Shown: positions 39,553 through 51,035 of the stretch, one piece after another | Position numbering within the stretch: the first letter of the stretch is position 1 | How the letters are laid out: each line of letters starts with the position of its first letter | NCBI GenBank assembly: GCA_030323885.1 | Contig: CM059198.1 | Location: 56,446,917 to 56,510,916 of the forward strand | Origin: Branchipolynoe longqiensis | Taxonomy: Eukaryota; Annelida; Polychaeta; Phyllodocida; Polynoidae | Length of the DNA stretch: 64,000 nt | Direction of reading: 5' to 3' | Made by a program: the position numbers and the translations under genes | The notes under the pieces: model-generated | Told to the model about the DNA's origin: nothing | What the model saw: the letters and a program-made list of their open reading frames with translations, nothing else | Database searches by the model: none

Positions 39553-40082
39553 CTTTTAATTCTCTGGAATTTTCTGAGCCAAATACATTAGGTTGGTGAT
39601 TATAATCTAAGTTTTAGTTTGAAGTAAGTTTTATTACTGCTGTGTCTAACTTACAGCGTCATCAAAGGCCAGTTGCTCTCATACCATGTCTATGTGGTCT
39701 GGGAGGTTAACAAACCCTTGGGTTGGTAAAAGTGTAGGCTTGGGCTTTCTTTCGACAAACTGTCTAATGGTGAAAACAAGTCTATTCAGACTTATCCATA
39801 ATAGGCAGTATAAATCTTCAAGAAATCTTTTTGTTAAATGTCTAACATTGGAGATATTTGAAGTGACCACATCCCAATCAATTTAGGCTATTATGCCAAA
39901 ACGCTGACACTAGTATATATGCTTATGCAATAAGCTGTTCTATTAAATTAACCCGGTATGCCCTTCTATGTGGCACCACATGTTTAATAAGTGCAACTGT
40001 ATCTAAGTTAGATATGCAAAATCAAATGTAGGTGAGCGCTTTGGTTTTCGAAAGTTGGTGCTTCATCGGACTATGCAGATTC
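39553..40082 (+). mobile_element. MITE-F with SINE-C nested inside
   Basis: MITE-F left part (TTTTCTGAGCCAAATACATTAGG to GTTTGAAGTAAGTTTTATT) resumes after 39826 (AATGTCTAACATTGGAGATA) and runs to the end GCTTCATCGGACTATGCAG. The terminal TTAA motifs are not preserved. Confidence 0.7.
39638..39826 (+). mobile_element. SINE-C, headless, nested in MITE-F
   Basis: Starts CTGCTGTGTCTAACTTACAG and runs to GGCAGTATAAATCTTCAAG. The tRNA-like head is missing, as in a 5'-truncated retroposition. Confidence 0.8.
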
Positions 40083-40114
40083 AACGCCAAAACACTGGAC
40101 TACATCAGCAAGAA

Positions 40115-40453
40115 TTGTTTGTTTGTTTGTTGTTTTACATCCTAGCAACATATAAGGTCATATCAGGAGGGGTATCGACTTGTGACAGTGCACACTCATG
40201 GCGACTTTATAGTACTGCACCACTAGGAGACCAGGCTGCCAGCACCATGACCTGATATCCCACTCAGTCACATTATCCTGACACTGAGCACACCAGTCCT
40301 TGCCCTATCCTAATAATGCCGAGCGCCTGGCTAGGAAGCGACAAGTATCAATTTTTAAGTCATTGGTTTGCCTCGACCAGGGTTCGAACCCACGAACCCA
40401 TGGTCTACCAACACGGGAGAAGGACGCTCTAACTCTTTTGGCCATCCCGTCAC
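40115..40453 (-). mobile_element. SINE-A, full length
   Basis: (GTTT)n tail, TTTTACATCCTAGCAACATA, full body, B box GGGTTCGAACCCACG and head TTTTGGCCATCCCGTC. One of the best-preserved copies. Confidence 0.92.
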
Positions 40454-40949
40454 CACAATGAATATGTATAGATACCATATATCCTTAGTATATAGAAATA
40501 TAGAAATGATATTAATCGGTTCATGTGATGTGTAGAACTTGTGCTTGATATATATATATATATTATATATATATAAATATATAAGGCAGGCTACACAATG
40601 ACAAGGCAAGGGAGGACTGGACAATATAATGTATTTGACAATAATGTACATCAATCAACATCAATCAACATCAATCAACAGGGCTGGGCCACACGCCCTA
40701 CCAATATCAATCAAAGGAAACATAATGAGCAATACTTGCCGCCAACAGCTGCTCAGACGTGTGTGTGGCAGCGGTGGCTGTGTGCGAGCACTGTCAGTTG
40801 CACTGCATGTAGATGGCCTCGGCTACGGAACACAGTGACGCCCAATGGATACTACCCAAACTAAATATAATCAGAGTCTTACGCATTGGGAGAGGGAGCC
40901 ACCATGCTCCAGCCCTTACAAACAGATATACATATCTGTATATCTAAGT

Positions 40950-40983
<34 letters not shown>

Positions 40984-41003
40984 AATTATGAGATGTATTC
41001 ATC
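40454..41003. other. intergenic with (AT)n tracts
   Basis: AT dinucleotide tracts at about 40548-40580 and 40949-40983, plus a short CATCAATCAA repeat near 40650-40680. No gene. Confidence 0.5.
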
Positions 41004-41263
41004 ATCATCATCATGCTGTCCGTCATGATGCAACAAAGACTGCTTACATTGCTTGACTGCCGCTCTCCATTTAGCTCTCTGCTGTGAGAGTTGCGTCCAT
41101 GAGTCGGTCTTAATGTCACATTTCATGAAAGCTGCCTGCAAAAAGTGTTGAAGTGCTGCTGGCTTTTGCAAGTTACCAGCGGCACTCTCTCTATAGGAGA
41201 AAATAGAGGTTTCACACCGGCAAGAACATGTCAAGACATGCGCAAAACTAGTTGTCCCTGCAA
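41004..41263 (-). mobile_element. element K, 3' half, inverted relative to its 5' half
   Basis: Reverse complement of the K tail and 3' half (CATCATCATCATGCTGTC to ACTAGTTGTCCCTGCA). It breaks at the word TGCAGGGACAA, which is also the last word of the plus-strand half at 41.6 kb. Confidence 0.7.
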
Positions 41264-41396
41264 GGAGAAAGTAGAAGTACAATACTTATGAGGTGCTTTC
41301 CCCATTTAAAAAATAACACAGATACATTGCTGATACCAAAGAAATAATAAATAGAACAATAAAAGTTAAAAGCATATCAAAAATACACTCAATACT
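41264..41396 (+). repeat. repeat L, first copy
   Basis: The 133-bp segment GGAGAAAGTAGAAGTACAAT to AAAATACACTCAATACTG recurs nearly unchanged at 42729-42862. Confidence 0.8.
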
Positions 41397-41399
41397 GGG

Positions 41400-41602
41400 T
41401 ATGCAGGTATAGCAATACCTCAGGGAGTTTGACGCCCCTGCCCTGCAGAGTTGTAAACCACTGCCTTGTGGTACAGGTTCTTGACATAACCGAAGGCTAA
41501 GGGAGCAAACCCTAAACAGAAAACCATGTCACTGTGGCAGCATTAAGGGCGGTTGATGTATGGAACTTCCAACATCTCCCGACCAGCCACTGCAGGGACA
41601 AA
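41400..41602 (+). mobile_element. element K, 5' half
   Basis: ATGCAGGTATAGCAATACCT to CCACTGCAGGGACAAAT matches the first half of K at 33.65-33.86 kb with few changes. Confidence 0.75.
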
Positions 41603-42248
41603 TGAGATGTATTAGTGGTGCCATAAAGATGGGTGCAATAAAGATTGTCCATCCCATATCAAGTACGCTTCTCTCCTTGTTTGTGTGTAGGCAAATTTAT
41701 ATATATATATATATTAATTATGAGATGTATTAGTGGTGCCAAACCCCAATGATGTGAAACCCCAATGATGCCAAACCCCAATAACCAACCAACTCTATTA
41801 GTGGTATTTCTGACACCATAGGCTTTAGCAGGAACAGGTTATACTAAATGTTATTAATAATATAGACAATGTATGACAAGACCCGCCATTTATAAATGGC
41901 TAAATTTGAAGTTAAACTACCACGATTTGCTCTCATCTCAGTTCCAGTTGGTGAATATTTGAAGTTGGTTAATATAACTGAAATGTAATTGTGGATCCTA
42001 CTAGTATTTCACTTATTAGAGTAAGTAATATTTGCACTGGGCATGTGCTAAAAGTATGACTGGGTAAGCATTAGTTTGCCAGAATGCGGGCGAAAAGAAG
42101 ATCAATACTTCATTGAGTTTTAATCCTATTTTGTTTCATTAAATGATGTTCACTTGTGAGGTGTTTATTGATTTAATAGTGGGGTGCCTAGTGGTAAGGG
42201 AACCCAATGTTGTTGGGATAACGTGGGGAGGATAATAATAATAATAAT
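41603..42248. other. intergenic, no gene seen
   Basis: GAGATGTATTAGTGGTGCC occurs twice (41606 and 41725) around an (AT)n tract. ACCCCAATGATG repeats follow near 41746. No gene. Confidence 0.4.
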
Positions 42249-42630
42249 ACCGACCCACCCACGGGGAGGCTTAAGACTAACGCATGTAGATATATATACA
42301 AATACATAAACAATACTCTTACTGAACATGACTTCACCAAAATCCAGCAAACGGAAACGGAAATAGCACCGTATGGGCGCTGCCATTTGTAAACTCATAC
42401 CTAGAAACCGAGAAAAATCCATCAAACGGAAACGGAAATCGCTCGTCGAGCTTCGCTCCGCAGCAAAGAGGGTGAATGACAGCGATTGGCCTAACCCCTT
42501 AATAGTTTACTTCGCGGAAACGATGGCCGTATTCGGGTCACCCGAGTTGATAGAATTTCAAATCGAACACCGCGAGTGGAGTAAAAGAAAATCATAAAAT
42601 ACTTTGCTGTAGTTATATCGGTGGGTCGGT
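42249..42630. mobile_element. possible MITE with 11-bp TIR
   Basis: ACCGACCCACC (42249-42259) and GGTGGGTCGGT (42620-42630) are perfect inverted repeats. A direct repeat AAACGGAAACGGAAAT occurs inside twice. A 74-codon frame (42373-42597, MGAAICKLIPRNREKS...) lies within; I do not recognise it. No target duplication is evident, so this is tentative. Confidence 0.35.
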
Positions 42631-42728
42631 CCTAAGCATTGCTTATTCATATTATATATATTTCCACATGATCAATGTAGGCCTACACACAAGTTGATAA
42701 TTATATCAGTCATTTTTCCACATGAAAA

Positions 42729-42862
42729 AGGAGAAAGTAGAAGTACAATACGTATGAGGTGCTTTCCCCATTTTAAAAATAACTCAGATACATTGCTGAT
42801 ACCATAGAAATAATAAATAGAAAAATAAAAGTTAAAAGCATATCAAAAATACAGTCAATACT
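42729..42862 (+). repeat. repeat L, second copy
   Basis: Nearly identical to 41264-41396, at a distance of about 1465 bp. Confidence 0.8.
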
Positions 42863-42952
42863 GTAAATTACATCTCAATATTGATGTGCAATGACAAGGC
42901 AAGGATCACTAGTAAGCTGAGATTGCCACATTTGAACCCCAACAGAGGCAAA

Positions 42953-43198
42953 CTAATGATATATGAAAGTGATATTTATCACCACCTAGCCTGGCACTCA
43001 GCATTAATAGGATATGACACGGATTGGTTAGCACATCATCAGGATAATGTGACTCTGTGGGATCTCAGCTCATGGTGCCGGCGAACTGATTTCCCACTGG
43101 GGCAGCACTATATAGTCACCATGACTGCGCATCGTTTACAAGTTGGTGCCCATCCTGTTATGACCATAGATGCTGCCGGAACCTAAAACGCCAACATC
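42953..43198 (+). mobile_element. SINE-A body, headless
   Basis: ATTTATCACCACCTAGCCTG through GGGGCAGCACTATATAGTC to GATGCTGCCGGAACCTAAAA. The head is missing or unrecognisable. Confidence 0.8.
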
Positions 43199-43560
43199 CG
43201 AGGTGTATATATATACATATGCCTGCAGTGGTTTAGAGTAGTTTAAGAAGTAATTCATAGAGAAATTATTAATAAAATAAATAGGTGGCGAAAGAGCCGA
43301 GACAAAGTATTTCAAGCTGCAGCACTCTGTGAGGGGGATTTATTGTGCCAACAGGATTTGTTTCCGCAGGGTTCTGTCTGGCTTAAAATCTGACTGATGT
43401 GCCATGAAATCCTACGTATGGGGTAAATAAACATGCACCAGTCACAGACGAGGTTGATGTGTATTAAGAAAAGCCAACATAAAACACAATAATAACCAAA
43501 AAGACAACGATTATCCCACAACTGGAAGTTATCCATCTTACTAAATAAATGTATAAAAAA
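43199..43560. other. intergenic, no gene seen
   Basis: No supported feature. Confidence 0.3.
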
Positions 43561-44625
43561 ACCACGAAACATCCAAAATATAGCGGAGAGGGGAGGAGGA
43601 ATGGGAAAGCGAGATGGTGGAGAGGGGAAGGAGAGAGTGAGATAGCAGGGAGGGGTGTGGACAGGGCGATGGATATGGCGAAAGGAGGGGGGGAATGGGA
43701 AAGGGAGATCGTGGACGGGGAACGGGGTAGGGGAAAGGGAAGGGGAGAGGGAGATAGCGGAGAGTGGAGGGGAAGGGGTGAGCGGGATATATCGAGAGGG
43801 GAGGAGGAGGAGAAAGGGAGATGGTAGAGAGGGAAGGAGGAAGGGGAGAGCGGTATATAGCGAGAGGGGAGGGGGAGGGGAAAGGGAGCTGTGGAGAGGG
43901 AAGGGCAGAGGGGAAAGGGAAGCGGAAGGGGAGATGGAGATAGCGGAGAGCGGAGGGGACAGGGGAGAGTGGGATATAGCGAGAGGGGAGGGGGAAAGGG
44001 AAAGGGAGATGGTGGAGAGGGAAGGGAGTAGGGAAATAGAAGGGGGACGGGGATAGGGGGGTAGTGGAGAAGGGAGGGGGAAGGGAAGTGCGGGATATAG
44101 CGAGAGGGGAGGGGGAAGTGGAAAGGGAGATGGTGGAGAGGGAAGGGAAGGCAAAGGGGTGATGGAGATAGCGGAGAGGGGAGGGGGAAGGGGAGCGCAG
44201 GATATAGTGAGAGGGAGGGGGAAGCGGAAAAGGGAAAGGGAGATGGCGGAGAGGGAAAGGGACCGGGTGATATGATGGAGAGGGGAAGGGGAGAAGGATA
44301 TAGCAGAGAGGGAAGGGGAAGGGGAAAGGGAGATGTCGGAGAGGGGAGGGGGAAGGGGAGAGCGGGATATAGCGGAGATCGGAGGGGGAAGATGGGGCAG
44401 CGGACGGGCTAGTGGAGCGGGTACGAGCGGATGGAGATAGGAGAATGGACCTATGTGGATGGTAGAGGAGAAATGGAGATATGGAAGAGGGAATGGGAGA
44501 GGTCCAACAGGGGAGAAGGAAACCGGGAGATACGGAAAGGGACCGGGGAAGAGAGGGGAAGAGAGGGGAAAGAAGGGAGCAAATGGAGATAGGGGAGAGG
44601 GAATGGACAGACTGGCTAAGGCGAT
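43561..44625 (+). repeat. purine array with GATATAGCGAGAGG units
   Basis: About 1.06 kb of GGGGAGGGGGAAGGGGAAAG and GGAGATGGTGGAGAGGG units punctuated by GATATAGCGAGAGGGG about every 120 bp. The 280-codon minus-strand frame is compositional. Confidence 0.9.
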
Positions 44626-45074
44626 ACCAGGTTTATTGGACTGGTTAAGTGCACTATTTGGCTAGGAATTTTATTGGTTCCCTTTCCTCGTTTTCAACTG
44701 CTTTCTTTCATGATGCCATTGATTGCTCAGTTTGTGCGTGCGCAAATCTTTTGTGAATTCCTGGAGAAGCGCCATGCCCATTTCCATGACATGTTCCTTG
44801 CCAGTGTGTGTGTGTGAGTGTGTGTGGTGGGGGCGGGGGATGCTCCTTTTGTTGGGGAAGGTCACAATGAGGTTTAGGCGTGACAACGATTCAATCTACG
44901 GGGAGGCACGACGCACAGACAGGGGGGAGGGTGGGTGTGGGGGTGGCACAGGGAGGGTGCAGTGTGGGGGGGGGGGGGTGGAAAGGGAGGGGAAGAGGAG
45001 AGATGGGAGACAGGGAACGGTGATGGAGACAAGGTGGAGGGGAGAGGAGAGAGAAGGGGGTGAGTTGGGGGTGG
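44626..45074. other. intergenic, GT- and G-rich in its second half
   Basis: (GT)n near 44803-44827, then G-rich purine DNA 44920-45065. No supported gene. Confidence 0.4.
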
Positions 45075-45398
45075 TTGGTCGGTTGTTGGAGTTTTACATC
45101 CTATCAACATCTAAGGTCACATCAGGATGGGTACTGACTTGCAGTCATGATGAATTCATAGTGCTGTTCCACTGGGAAACCAGGCCGCCAGCCCCATGAC
45201 CCGATATCCCACTCAGTTACATTATCCTGACACTGAGCTAGCCAGTCTCTGCCCCTATCATATTTATGCCAAACGCCAAGCTATGAAGTGACAAATATCA
45301 ATTGCGTAAGTCCTTGGTTTGACTCGACCAGGAATCAAAGTCCCCATCTGCCGTACGGGAGGTCTGTGCTCTACCGATTCGGCCACCACACATGGTCA
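45075..45398 (-). mobile_element. SINE-A, full length, second head type
   Basis: TTTTACATCCTATCAACATC, full body and head (GTGCTCTACCGATTCGGCCA) of the GTAGAGCGC type. Confidence 0.9.
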
Positions 45399-45949
45399 GA
45401 TGGAGCGGGGAGGGAGAAGGAAGAGGGAGTAGAGGGGTAATATCATGCGAGGAGTTGGGGGGGGGGGGGAGAGAGGAGAGAGTAGCGGCGGGCACAAGTT
45501 CTGTCAAGCGTTGAATCAACTCTCCCCTGTACTTTAAGGACACAAGAAACAGCCTGCAATCAGCTATTCACCACACCACTCCCGCCCTCCCGCCCCCCCA
45601 CACCCGACCCCCACCCCCACCTCACACCCATACACAATGCACCAGCCGCTCTCCCTCTCCCAACCTTGGAGAGAGCTAACACCATTGACCCTATTTGACA
45701 GATTACGCGCCCACTCTCAGCATAGAGGAATAGATTAAGTCAATCATTATTGTTTTTGTGCATTTGTTGATTAAACTAGTGGGACGTGGCGGGGGGCTTC
45801 AATTGCAGACAATTTGGTCTTCCTCATTGCACTGCTTCTTGCGCTATTTTACTAATGCAATGTGCGAGGCTGGTGGCAACAACAAATCATTTTCGAGGGC
45901 ATTGATTGGTTTGACTCGTCCGACTGAATCTATTTACCTCCTTCATTGG
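45399..45949. other. intergenic, low-complexity then unique
   Basis: Purine-rich to about 45480, C-rich 45580-45660, then unique-looking DNA. No gene. Confidence 0.35.
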
Positions 45950-46276
45950 AAATGGGTTGGATAAATCGGTAGAGCGCATGCCTCGCTTGCGAGAGATCGT
46001 GAGTTTGGTTCCCAGTCGAGTCAAACCAATGACTTATAAAATGTATACTTGTTGCTTCCTAGCCTGGTGCTTGGCATTAATAGGATAGGACCAAGGACTA
46101 GTTAACTCAATGTCCGGACAATGGGACTGAGTGGGATATCAGGTCATGGTGCCAGTGGCTTCATTTCCCAGTGGGGCAGCATTATGAAGTTACCATCAAT
46201 GCACACTGTCACAAGTCGGTACCAGTACTGATATAACCTTAGATGTTGCCAGGATTTAAAATTCCAGCAGCCCACC
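45950..46276 (+). mobile_element. SINE-A, second head type
   Basis: Head ATAAATCGGTAGAGCGCATG and GTTTGGTTCCCAGTCGAG, full body, end GATGTTGCCAGGATTTAAAA. Confidence 0.88.
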
Positions 46277-47566
46277 CTTGGTTGCCAATTTAATTCATTG
46301 TGTCACTATCTCACTCCCATCCATGTCAAATTAATTACTCATCAAAGTCTGGAATGAGTCGGGATGCTCATTTGTGTTCATCGCTGGGTGCAGGGACCGT
46401 GAAGCTGACACGCCCCCTTCACCACCCCAACCACTGTCAGTGCGTGGGGGGGGGGAGCCCCCATGGAAACCGACTGGCAGGGAAGGGGGCTTCCACACAG
46501 ACACTCTACACCTTTCCCCCATGCCAACCAATCACAATCCCAAATCGGATACACACCTCCATACCAAACAACCAATCATATCACAGCACAAACTGGAGCC
46601 CATGACTCCACCTCATCTGGTGGGCAGTCTGCAACAGCCTCTCTGACTGACCACATCTACAAACCCCTTATTCACCCACCCACCCACCCACCCACACCTG
46701 CTGAATGATTGGTCGAGTCAATCAAAACACAAAACAACAAATCAAAAACCATTCATCAAATTATGACAAAAATATGTTGACATTTAACTTGTATTATGTA
46801 CCACACAATTGCCACCCAAGCAATTGATCAAACAAACTGGTATTATAATTAATCATTGATAATTATACTTCTTATTAAGCTGTCTCATCACCCATTTGAA
46901 TGCCTTTGCATGTTAAACGTTCTCTTGTAATATAATCATATGTTATTGCTATGTTCTGTCATCATATGTGCCGCATATTATATCTTAAACCATAACCTAT
47001 GTCGGCCATTACTGCTCTCATACCAACATATTTGATGAAAATGGGTTGGAGGTGTCCGAATAAAAGCCACGTTTTCCCAGCCTTAGCTTCCACGTTGTCT
47101 GTGCCCGAGAGCAATGCAACTTCTTTTTTGTTGTTGGTGGTAAATATGTACCATTTCTTGAATCAAATAATGGAGTTCTGACATATCAGAGGGTGGTCTC
47201 GTCTGTTACCCCTATGAGTGAGGTTCGTTCCAGCATGTGCACTCGTATAGCAACATAGCAAACACCGTTATCCCGATAGCTGTTCTGATATCAGCATATG
47301 TAAGCATATGTAAGTTTAAATCTCATACTCATACTCTGACTAGATACAAAAACTGGAAAATTACAAAAAAAACTAACATATGCTATTACCAACGACCAAC
47401 ATTGCAGAAGGCTGACCTGAGCAGACAGAGGTAAACACTCCTGGGCATAGGAACAGATCAAGAGAGCAGCACAGCTGTCCAGCGTTGAAAACAAGCACCC
47501 TCACAGGAGCGTACGTGGCATTGTCAGAGTAAATACCTTGTCAATCAAAAACAATTTAAACAATTT
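46277..47566. other. intergenic; element M near the end
   Basis: C-rich DNA with (CCCA)n at 46675-46695 lies in the first part. Element M (CCAGCGTTGAAAACAAGCAC to AATACCTTGTCAATC, A-rich end) lies at 47476-47555. No supported gene. Confidence 0.4.
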
Positions 47567-47634
47567 TAAAAATCTAGATAATTGTTTGCATTATTAAAAA
47601 GTTGATGATTTTTACCAGACTATGCAACTTTAAA
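47567..47634 (+). mobile_element. MITE-F 3' end fragment
   Basis: TCTAGATAATTG, then CAGACTATGCAACTTTAA, the canonical MITE-F right terminus with TTAA. Confidence 0.6.
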
Positions 47635-47765
47635 TAACTATACAAGTATACAATAGGCCTATTGTGGAAGTATTCAAAATTACCAACTTTACAATTCATG
47701 TTAACAGGTTGGAGAGCTTACCTCGTTTGAGCTATGGTGGTTAAAGTACCTAATTCGAGTCCCGA

Positions 47766-48723
47766 TTCAATTTCCAAGGTCGAATTTTATATAGGATTAA
47801 GATGCAGGTACACAAATATGGTAGTGGAACACTGAGTTCTAGGATGTTTTCATATTGGAATACATCACTAGAAAGCAACCAATTATATCTAATTTCCTGA
47901 ATATTCCAAGGACATTTAGTTGCGACCGGATTGAATAAATTAACAGTGAATATTAGGAAATAATTCAGTAGTTACAACTCATAGCTACAGGACAGAACCG
48001 CCCATGATAGTACTTTGTTGGTATAGCCATACATCCCAAACAATAGAGGAACCTCTAGTCAACCATGGGGGTATATGCTGGTCTGTGGCTCACTCATATA
48101 CTTCCACTTGCCACTGGGGGAGGTCCTGTGGGGACTGTTGTACATCATTTAGATATATTTTTTGCATACAAATATATATATGAATAATAAATAATTCACT
48201 GTGATTATGCATCTGATGCATAATCATCACAAATATGGATTGTCTTGCTGGTACAACATTAAGAAAAACTTTATTGTATTTGATTTATTTTATTGTTGGT
48301 TATCACTTTTTATTTCTATTCATATTACTTAAGGGAAGGCCGACTTTGCCCGACCTGGATTTACCTGACCTGGCTTTACCCTACTCCACTTTACCACACT
48401 CGACTTTACCCTACGGTACTTTACCCGACTGTACTTTACCCAACCTGACTTTACCGGACTCTACTTTACCTGACTCAACTATCATGGGCAGTTCTAGTCT
48501 GTAGCCATGTGTTGTAACTAATGAATTATTTCCTAATATTCACTGTTAATTTACTCAATCCGGTCTAAACTAACTGTCCTAGGAATATACAGGAAATTAG
48601 ATATAATCTTTTGCTTTCTAGTGATGTATTCCACAATGAGAATATCCCAAAACTCAGTGTGCCACAACCATATTTGTGAACCTGCACATTTATCCTATAT
48701 ACAATTTGACCTTGGTAATTGAA
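47766..48723. mobile_element. foldback element with about 247-bp inverted arms
   Basis: The arms 47766-48012 and 48477-48723 are inverted copies of each other over their whole length, for example ATACATCACTAGAAAGCAA, TAACAGTGAATATTAGGAAA and CCCATGATAGT against their complements. I see scattered mismatches and small indels only. The loop of about 460 bp contains a short-unit array (48345-48485). No transposase is visible. Confidence 0.85.
48345..48485 (+). repeat. ACTTTACCCGACTNT array of about 16 bp
   Basis: About nine units such as TACTTTACCCGACTGTAC and CTTTACCCTACTCCA. It sits in the loop of the foldback element, directly against the right arm. Confidence 0.85.
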
Positions 48724-48869
48724 CTCTGACACTATAGACTTCCGCAATAACAGGTTCATTTAATTTGACTCAGGATTCCGTTTTATGTGGCAATATATGA
48801 TTAATATATGCATCAGTATCTAAGTTAGATATACACAATCATATCTAGATCATAGTGTAAAAAGGCTAA
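48724..48869 (+). mobile_element. MITE-F interior fragment
   Basis: GACACTATAGACTTCCGCAA, CAGGTTCATTTAATTTGACT and GCATCAGTATCTAAGTTAGA match the MITE-F middle. Both termini are missing, and the foldback element abuts it. Confidence 0.6.
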
Positions 48870-49313
48870 GGCTCGAATCTGTGGCTGTGTAGGCAGGCTA
48901 TAGTGAAATCAATACAAACAAAGAGAAAAGAAGAGTATAAAGTGTAAAGACACAGAGAGAGCCACCCATTTCCCCCAATGGAAAACAAGCATTCTTGGTG
49001 CTACCAATAGGGATCGAGCATTCCTGGTCCCCATGGCTACCAATGGTCTGCCCACCACCAGTAGCTGTATGGCCCCTTGGCAACCACCAACCTTGAGCTT
49101 TGAGTGTGGTGATCCCTACCCAACAGACCTGTGCACCCACACCCAGACCTGCCAGCACCACTATGTCTATTTATACCCCACTCAGGCATCACCAGCCCAT
49201 ACATATATATACATACATGCACCTGTTCACGTTCCCCCATAAGTAATATAACATTTGCATTCCCCCCTATGCTGTATATTGGAATATTTTATGATAGATT
49301 TGGTTTTGAAAAT
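48870..49313 (+). mobile_element. SINE-G second copy
   Basis: Matches 4587-5062: GTGAAATCAATACAAACAAAG, the AGCATTCCTGGTCCCCATGG block, CCAGACCTGCCAGCACCACT and GCATTCCCCCCTATGCTG. No clear head. Confidence 0.7.
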
Positions 49314-49447
49314 GTTCTGTTTACTAAACTTATGAAGAAGGTCTCCTTGATTGCAAACCTAATTTTCTCCAATGCCAAACACTGCCTTATTCATCCTTCT
49401 CAGAGCCAATATTTGAAACTTGCGAACAATTATTGTATATTCTTTTT

Positions 49448-49752
49448 TTCTTGAAGATGTATACTGCCTATCATGGATAAGTCTGAATAGACTTGTTTTC
49501 ACCATTAGACAGTTTATCGATAGAAAGCCCAAGCCTTCACTTTTATCGACCCAAGGGATTTGTAAGCTCCCAACCACATAGACATGGTATGTGAGCAACT
49601 GGCTTTTGATGATGCTGTAAGTTCTACACAGTGGTGCAAATCCAAATCGGCAGAGGTGGTGGGGGCATGGGGAATCGAAACACTGACCTTCAGATTAGGA
49701 ATCGGACCTAGAAAAAAAGTCAGACACTCTAACCACTCCGCCACAGAGAACA
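49448..49752 (-). mobile_element. SINE-C, full length
   Basis: Starts CTTGAAGATGTATACTGCCT and ends with head GACACTCTAACCACTCCGCC plus ACAGAGAAC. B box present (GGGGAATCGAA) with one change. Confidence 0.9.
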
Positions 49753-49793
49753 CATATGAGTAAATGAGTTAATCAGGTAAAGATAATTGGACA

Positions 49794-50150
49794 TTAAAGT
49801 TGCAGCGTCCGATGGTTTTGAGTTTTTGTCATTTACTGAGATAAATATATAAGGTTGATGGTTACAATCTAACATGCTTTGATTTGAAGTAACTTTTATT
49901 TTAACTGGCTAAATTTGGAGATATCTGAAGAATAAACATGTCAAATTAGTGTTGGCATGCACAAGACAATTCTGACATCATAGGCTTCCGCAGTAACAGG
50001 TTCTATTCATTTGAGTCAGGATTCCATTTCATGTGGCAACAAATGCTCAATAATTGTATCAGTATCTAAGGTAAATATGTAGAATAAAATCTAGATAATA
50101 GATTTTGGTGTGAAAATATGATGTTTTCATTGGACTATGTAGCTTTGAAA
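49794..50150 (+). mobile_element. MITE-F, nearly complete
   Basis: TTAA at 49794-49797, then AGTTGCAGCGTCCGATGG. The right end is TTCATTGGACTATGTAGCTTTGAA, where TTAA has become TTGA. 357 bp. Confidence 0.75.
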
Positions 50151-50214
50151 ACGACATAATGAAGTGGTAGTTTAGATATGGAACTTTTGGAACTTTTAAA
50201 AGATGCCTTACGTG

Positions 50215-50605
50215 GGACAGGGGTTCGGTGGGGTTGGTGGGTGGGGTGGGGGACAGAAGGGGGTTGGATGGGGGACAGGTGGCTCTATTGGGTGTGTGGG
50301 TGCGTGGGTGTGTGGGTGTGGGGGTGTGGGGTGTGGGGGTGTGGGGGTGTGGGGGTGTTCAGAGGTATATGCGCGTGTGTGTGTCTGTTGAGAGGTGGGT
50401 GTGCGTGTGTGTGTTGAGAGATGTGTGCGTGGGTGTGGGTGCTGAGATGTGTGTGTGGGTGTGTGTGTTGAGAGGTGTGTGTGTTGAGGTGTGTGTATGG
50501 GGTGTTAAGGGGTGTGTGTGTGTTGAGATGTGTGTGTGGGTGTGGGTATAGATTGGTGCGTAGGTGTGTTGGGAGGTTTGTGTATTGAGAGTTGTGTGTG
50601 TGGGT
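50215..50605 (+). repeat. GT/G-rich microsatellite-like array
   Basis: GGGTGTGTGGGTGTGGGGG units, then TGTGTGTTGAGAGGTGTG units of about 30-40 bp. Histidine/threonine frames on the minus strand are artefacts. Confidence 0.9.
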
Positions 50606-50611
50606 GTGTTC

Positions 50612-50799
50612 GTGTGACAGTGCAAACTCATCCCAAATTAATAGTGCTGCCCTACTGGGACACCATGACCCAATATCCCACATGGTCACATCCTCCTGAC
50701 ACTAAGCAAACCAGTCCTTGGCCTATCCTACTAATGCCGAGTGCCAGGCTAGGTAGTTACAAGCATACCTTTTATAAGTCATTCGTTTGACTCGTCTGA
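50612..50799 (-). mobile_element. SINE-A, partial
   Basis: GACAGTGCAAACTCATCCC to AAGTCATTCGTTTGACTCG. Both the extreme tail and the head are missing. Confidence 0.8.
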
Positions 50800-50814
50800 T
50801 AGGTCAATGCTTGT

Positions 50815-51035
50815 GTGAGAAGGAGGTCCCCAGTCGCTGTTCACTGTGATGCAATTCTCCGTGGTGTCCACGACCATCCAGGGACCCCTGTAAGTTTCCA
50901 ACACCCGAACTGGGAGGTCCCGTCTGATGACGTCACAAGGCGCGGCAGCGCTCAGCATCTGAGTCGCGTCCCGTGTGACGTCACCGTCCACCCACGGACA
51001 CACACAGTACACACACAGCCACGGCGCTTCTCCCG
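50815..51035. promoter_or_regulatory. candidate CpG-rich regulatory region with two CREs
   Basis: Two perfect TGACGTCA palindromes (50928-50935 and 50976-50983), 48 bp apart, lie in CpG-rich unique-looking DNA. A GCGCGGCAGCGCTCAGC segment lies between them. CREB/ATF-type factors bind this palindrome. No TATA box or exon is seen, so target and direction are unknown. Confidence 0.45.
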
